Made by a program: the position numbers and the translations under genes
Assembly (NCBI RefSeq): GCF_964355755.1
Contig: NC_092676.1
Coordinates: 25,650,288 to 25,714,287, forward strand
DNA length: 64,000 bases
Source of the DNA: Antedon mediterranea
Taxonomy: Eukaryota > Echinodermata > Crinoidea > Comatulida > Antedonidae
Reading direction: 5' to 3'
The notes under the pieces: model-generated
What the model was told of the DNA's origin: nothing
Databases searched by the model: none
What the model saw: only the letters and a program-made list of their open reading frames with translations
Shown: in pieces, positions 62,101 to 64,000 of the stretch
Layout: each line of letters opens with the position of its first letter
Numbering within the stretch: position 1 is the first letter of the stretch

Positions 62101-63948
62101 CCATTTCAATCTGTGCTGCAGAGGTTGGATATACATTTTTTTTAACAGATAATGAGCTAGCGCTTTCACTCGCCGTATATTATGTACACATCTTTATTAT
62201 TGCAGTTAAACCACCCACATCACCACCCTTCCCTCGCTGGCATGAGTAGCGTTGTAAAACCAGTAGAGGATGGGCCTTTACGGTACATCACATGCCCTAA
62301 CTAAACGCAGAACAACTTTGGAGGGTAGGGTAGGAACCAACTTAAGTATGAATTGGCTCTAAGAAACAATTGAAAACCATTATGCCTACTAATTAAGTTG
62401 AGTTAGATAATTTAATATTTATTGACCATTAAATCGAATTTATGATTTTGCCCCGAATAGAGGTGGTTTTCACAAATTGTTTTAAATTATATAAACATAC
62501 ACGTCGTAGTGATGTATCGTTACATGTACTATACTATTTCAATCGACGGTGATAGTTTCAACAAGTATTAAATCGCAATGTTTTACTGTGTATAGTGGTA
62601 TATTATTTGTAAAACATGAAAACAATTAATATTTCGTTACTAAATGGATAAAGAATATATTTAAAAATTGTTCTTCTTTGCACCCATCCTCTTCCCCATC
62701 CCTCAACCCTAATGTTACATACAAAACACAAATTAAGTTTGTTTAAATTTGACTTAAACAATGTGTCTCATTTTGTGACAAGTTTCTCTTTCGGATGTAT
62801 ATTTCCAGGGTGCTAATGTTAGTTGAGTACATAAATCACAGTGTCTATTTATTCGTTCCTGTAAACGACATGTATTATTGTTGTACATTTGAAATCGCCA
62901 GTTCTTTAACGCTGAAATTATTATGTATTCGAGAACCATCTGTGGGCACGACCTAGATGGTACGCGAGCGAAGCGAGCGTACCATCTAGTTGTATTAATT
63001 TGTTGTATTGAAATAAATCATCATCAGGTAAAATAAGGATGGGATAAAGGTTATAAACAAGGAACTTCAAACTAATTTTAGAAACTTATTATTGGCTGAC
63101 ATTCAGGTTTCCTGTTATGATGATGATGATGTTATGATCATCTTTTGAATGGATTGATAAAATCAAAACAACATATATATAATAAAAAACATGTCTACAC
63201 TATCAAACTTTATTCCGCAACAAAAATATGTGATGTGCCTATATATGGACATGATGATGTCATATCACTACCATATTTGGGCATATCACTACCATATTTG
63301 GGAACATCACACTTTTTTTGTCACATAAAGTTTGATAGTGTTGACAGAGCTTATGAAGTTGCAAAATTTAATTAATTAAATTTCTTATTCAAAATCAGTA
63401 CAGAAAAGCACACCTGAAAAAAAAATAGCTACAATTTATCTAATTCTCTTTATTTATGAACACAATTCAAAGAAAGTTCTCACACCTTGCCCTAAACAGG
63501 AAGGTAAAACATTCAGGCAGGAAGCAATACCAACGCTCCTTCCTGCTCCCAGAATACAATTACTCTAGCACTACTACAACTATTTGTAAAATTCTGTGTT
63601 CCATGTTGTTGGTGTGTCTCTCTGTATCTTAATTTTTGGTATGTTTCTCAGCATCTCATATTTCTACTATGTCTCTTCGTGAACTTTTCAACACTTATTT
63701 TTGTACATTAACGTTGATTTTACAGTACTTTTACAAATTACAGTACTTGTGTATTAATGCACATGTTGTCTGATGGTACTGTAGTTACAACATGGACCTA
63801 TAAATTAGATAGGTCCATGGTTACAACAATAACTGTAACATTATTTTGTGATTTCTTTCTGTGTAGATGGGCTCAGCATGGCTTAGATTTTCTTATCATT
63901 GCCTGTGATCCAAAGAACATAGCTCATCTAGAGGATGGTGAATTTCAG
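53132..63948 (+). CDS. MAP3K4: MAP3K4 (MEKK4) N-terminal regulatory region, 13 exons, continues off the right edge
   Basis: MAP kinase kinase kinase that activates MKK3/6 and MKK4/7 in stress signalling; in vertebrates its N-terminal half is autoinhibitory and binds GADD45. Exons: 53132-54896, 55437-55567, 55853-55970, 56541-56687, 57619-57776, 58253-58360, 58754-58853, 59155-59238, 59709-59948, 60266-60415, 60720-60881, 61397-61530, 63867-63948; 3379 nt in window, phases consistent. Matching motifs: YGTTPPLNQRELKR (human YGTSPPSTPRQMKR), DRLTFHKTFSLLIKM, ELLWLELQAWHN, NLWINIT, MNLPSF, VLLDVMHESLQFRLAQKPA, ELFHEARER-like QLFYEARERTSRALSFAKML, DLEIAAEF, GFEYHKEVARLLSGE, RWAQHGLDFL. The first exon is not certain (see 52550-52593). 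The serine-rich acidic linker in the big exon (residues with SSTDDTPENTPVALS) is longer than in human. The kinase domain is not in this window. Confidence 0.95.
55048..55325. repeat. AGTAGAACTCC-family element with CTATTCAGGGGACT units, MAP3K4 intron
   Basis: Starts ACAGTAGAACTCCC. Contains several 25-35-bp units with CCTATTCAGGGGACCTCTTT and TGAGGGGACTCT. No clear right TIR. Confidence 0.7.
55625..55775. repeat. Two-copy local repeat
   Basis: TATAATGACAACTACACTGTATCAA ... TTACCCATCATCCACCTGTA (shown in parts) is repeated after about 60 bp as TATAATGACAACTACACTGT ... TTACTCATCAGCCACCTGTA. Confidence 0.7.
55994..56052. mobile_element. MITE-A left-end fragment
   Basis: AAGCTCTATCTACGCTATCA to CTACCCATATGGATA; the remainder is absent. 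Confidence 0.78.
56274..56489 (+). other. Unexplained 71-codon open frame in a MAP3K4 intron
   Basis: Frame without an early ATG reading AFKETVNQAAMLHLVEWITS and SPFLQHRRYISILGIAAGYR, then AVNSVSTGYKHVAIGR and TAG. Composition is protein-like and GC is higher than around it. It cannot be an in-phase MAP3K4 cassette (flanking exons are phase 0 and no suitable acceptor is seen). It may be a transposon ORF fragment; family not recognised. Confidence 0.3.
56715..56790. repeat. (AAT)n microsatellite with SINE/LINE tail
   Basis: AATAATAATAATAATAAGAT followed by TTTATACAGCGCACATATCC and AAAGTGCTCAAGGCGCTT, a tail type common in marine invertebrate retroposons. Confidence 0.5.
56923..57268 (+). mobile_element. 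tRNA-derived SINE with duplicated head
   Basis: GAGTGAGTGGCCGAGCGGTT AAGACAGTGGAACCGTAA occurs twice in tandem (56923-56963 and 56964-57005). A single body then continues through GGCGTTCGAGGCTCACTCAC to GGTTACCCAGTATAAATATA. Fullest copy in the window (346 bp). Confidence 0.85.
57927..58059. mobile_element. MITE-A copy
   Basis: Diverged left end (CCTAACACTATCAAACTTTA), right end GATAGTGTACACTGAGCTT. Confidence 0.85.
58061..58208. mobile_element. MITE-A copy abutting the previous one
   Basis: Starts AAGCTATGACAACACTATAA one base after the preceding copy ends and finishes GATAGTGTAGACAGAGCTT. The two form a head-to-tail pair at one site. Confidence 0.87.
58470..58632 (+). mobile_element. tRNA-SINE, 5'-truncated
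   Basis: CCAGTGTACACATCTGGTTC, TGTGCACTTTAATGAACCTA, GGCGGTTACCCCGGTATACT and CTTTGACTGAAGAAGCTACC match the SINE body at 57100-57260. Confidence 0.75.
58979..59124. mobile_element. MITE-A copy, left TIR lost
   Basis: AAGTGTGATGTGCCCAAATA, three internal units, GATAGTGTAAACGGAGC at the right. Confidence 0.85.
59342..59616. mobile_element. MITE-A copy split by a SINE fragment
   Basis: Left end AAGCTCTGTCTACACTTTTA; right end GATAGTGTAGACAGAGTTT. Interrupted at 59449-59546. Confidence 0.88.
59449..59546 (+). mobile_element. tRNA-SINE 3' fragment inside MITE-A
   Basis: CCGGTGTACTAGTACATCAT, GCCACTGATCATAACTGGAC and GAGGTCGCCCAGTATAAATA correspond to the last 100 bp of the SINE. Confidence 0.78.
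60468..60629. mobile_element. MITE-A copy
   Basis: AAGCTCTGTCTGCACTTTCA to GATAGTGTAGATAGAGCTT. Confidence 0.9.
61183..61303. mobile_element. MITE-A copy
   Basis: Short copy with diverged left end (AAGATCTGTCTACACTACAC); right end intact, followed by TA. Confidence 0.87.
62957..62989. other. GC-rich hairpin in a MAP3K4 intron
   Basis: AGATGGTACGC and GCGTACCATCT are perfect inverted arms around a loop made of the repeated word GAGCGAAGCGA. Confidence 0.8.
63189..63352. mobile_element. MITE-A copy
   Basis: Left end slightly truncated (CATGTCTACACTATCAAACT), right end GATAGTGTTGACAGAGCTT, two internal CATATCACTACCATATTTGG units. Confidence 0.9.
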
Positions 63949-64000
63949 GTAGGTACATCAGATTCAATTAGGAGGTATGCATTATTATTTAGGCATCATT

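Larger units (their letters stand above)
61531..63866. other. Large MAP3K4 intron
   Basis: 2.3 kb, the longest intron seen in this gene. Holds a MITE-A copy (63189-63352), an 11-bp hairpin at 62957-62989 and two similar stretches around 61560-61750 and 62330-62470 (both with ACTAATTAA, GTTGAGTTTGATAATT-like words and CCCC(A/G)AATAG), suggesting an old local duplication. The open frame at 61989-62249 has no recognisable product. Confidence 0.5.

Noticed and set aside
61989-62249. 86-codon open frame in the large MAP3K4 intron
   Set aside because: No family recognised, AT-rich composition, and not in phase as a MAP3K4 exon by any clear splice sites.

Overview
This window is AT-rich animal nuclear DNA. 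It has many short exons with GT..AG junctions, (TTAGGG)-type interstitial telomeric sequence, and dense TIR, SINE and minisatellite repeats. The proteins are clear orthologues of vertebrate housekeeping and signalling genes, but the repeats are not vertebrate-like. I infer an invertebrate, probably a marine deuterostome such as an echinoderm; I cannot verify the species. All names and homologies come from recognising the translated exons, not from a database search.

Layout. 1-11.1 kb: mostly repeats, with several candidate minus-strand exons of unidentified genes. They include a start exon running off the left edge and a terminal exon encoding a C-terminal membrane anchor. 11.17-15.4 kb: NUP35 (+). 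16.9-19.3 kb: a PHF13/PHF23-type PHD-finger gene (+). 23.05-39.8 kb: NCKAP1 (+), 30 coding exons. 42.5-47.0 kb: TMEM50 (+). 50.4-52.0 kb: a secreted family-1 glycoside hydrolase (+). 52.5/53.1 kb to the right edge: the N-terminal regulatory half of MAP3K4/MEKK4 (+); its kinase domain lies beyond the window. I traced the six genes exon by exon, and codon phases close in each.

The genes act in unrelated processes: nuclear pore, chromatin reading, actin nucleation through the WAVE complex, a small membrane protein, sugar hydrolysis, and stress MAPK signalling. NUP35 and NCKAP1 are also near neighbours in the human genome (2q32.1), so that part looks like ancient microsynteny with the PHD gene between them.

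Repeats are the most unusual content. About 24 copies of one roughly 140-bp TIR element (a MITE with TA target duplication, called MITE-A here) are scattered through introns and spacers. There are also a second TA-duplicating MITE (MITE-B), a 583-bp foldback element with a 9-bp target duplication, a TIR family whose cores have expanded into 17-bp minisatellites, a 5S-rRNA-derived SINE, a tRNA-derived SINE, a repeat carrying an almost intact tRNA, and LINE 3' ends. Several are nested, which gives a relative chronology. The best gene-level novelties are a 48-nt in-frame cassette exon in NCKAP1, an 84-nt Ser/Thr-rich exon inserted in a TMEM50 loop, and a partial exon duplication that leaves a decoy acceptor in the PHD-finger gene.
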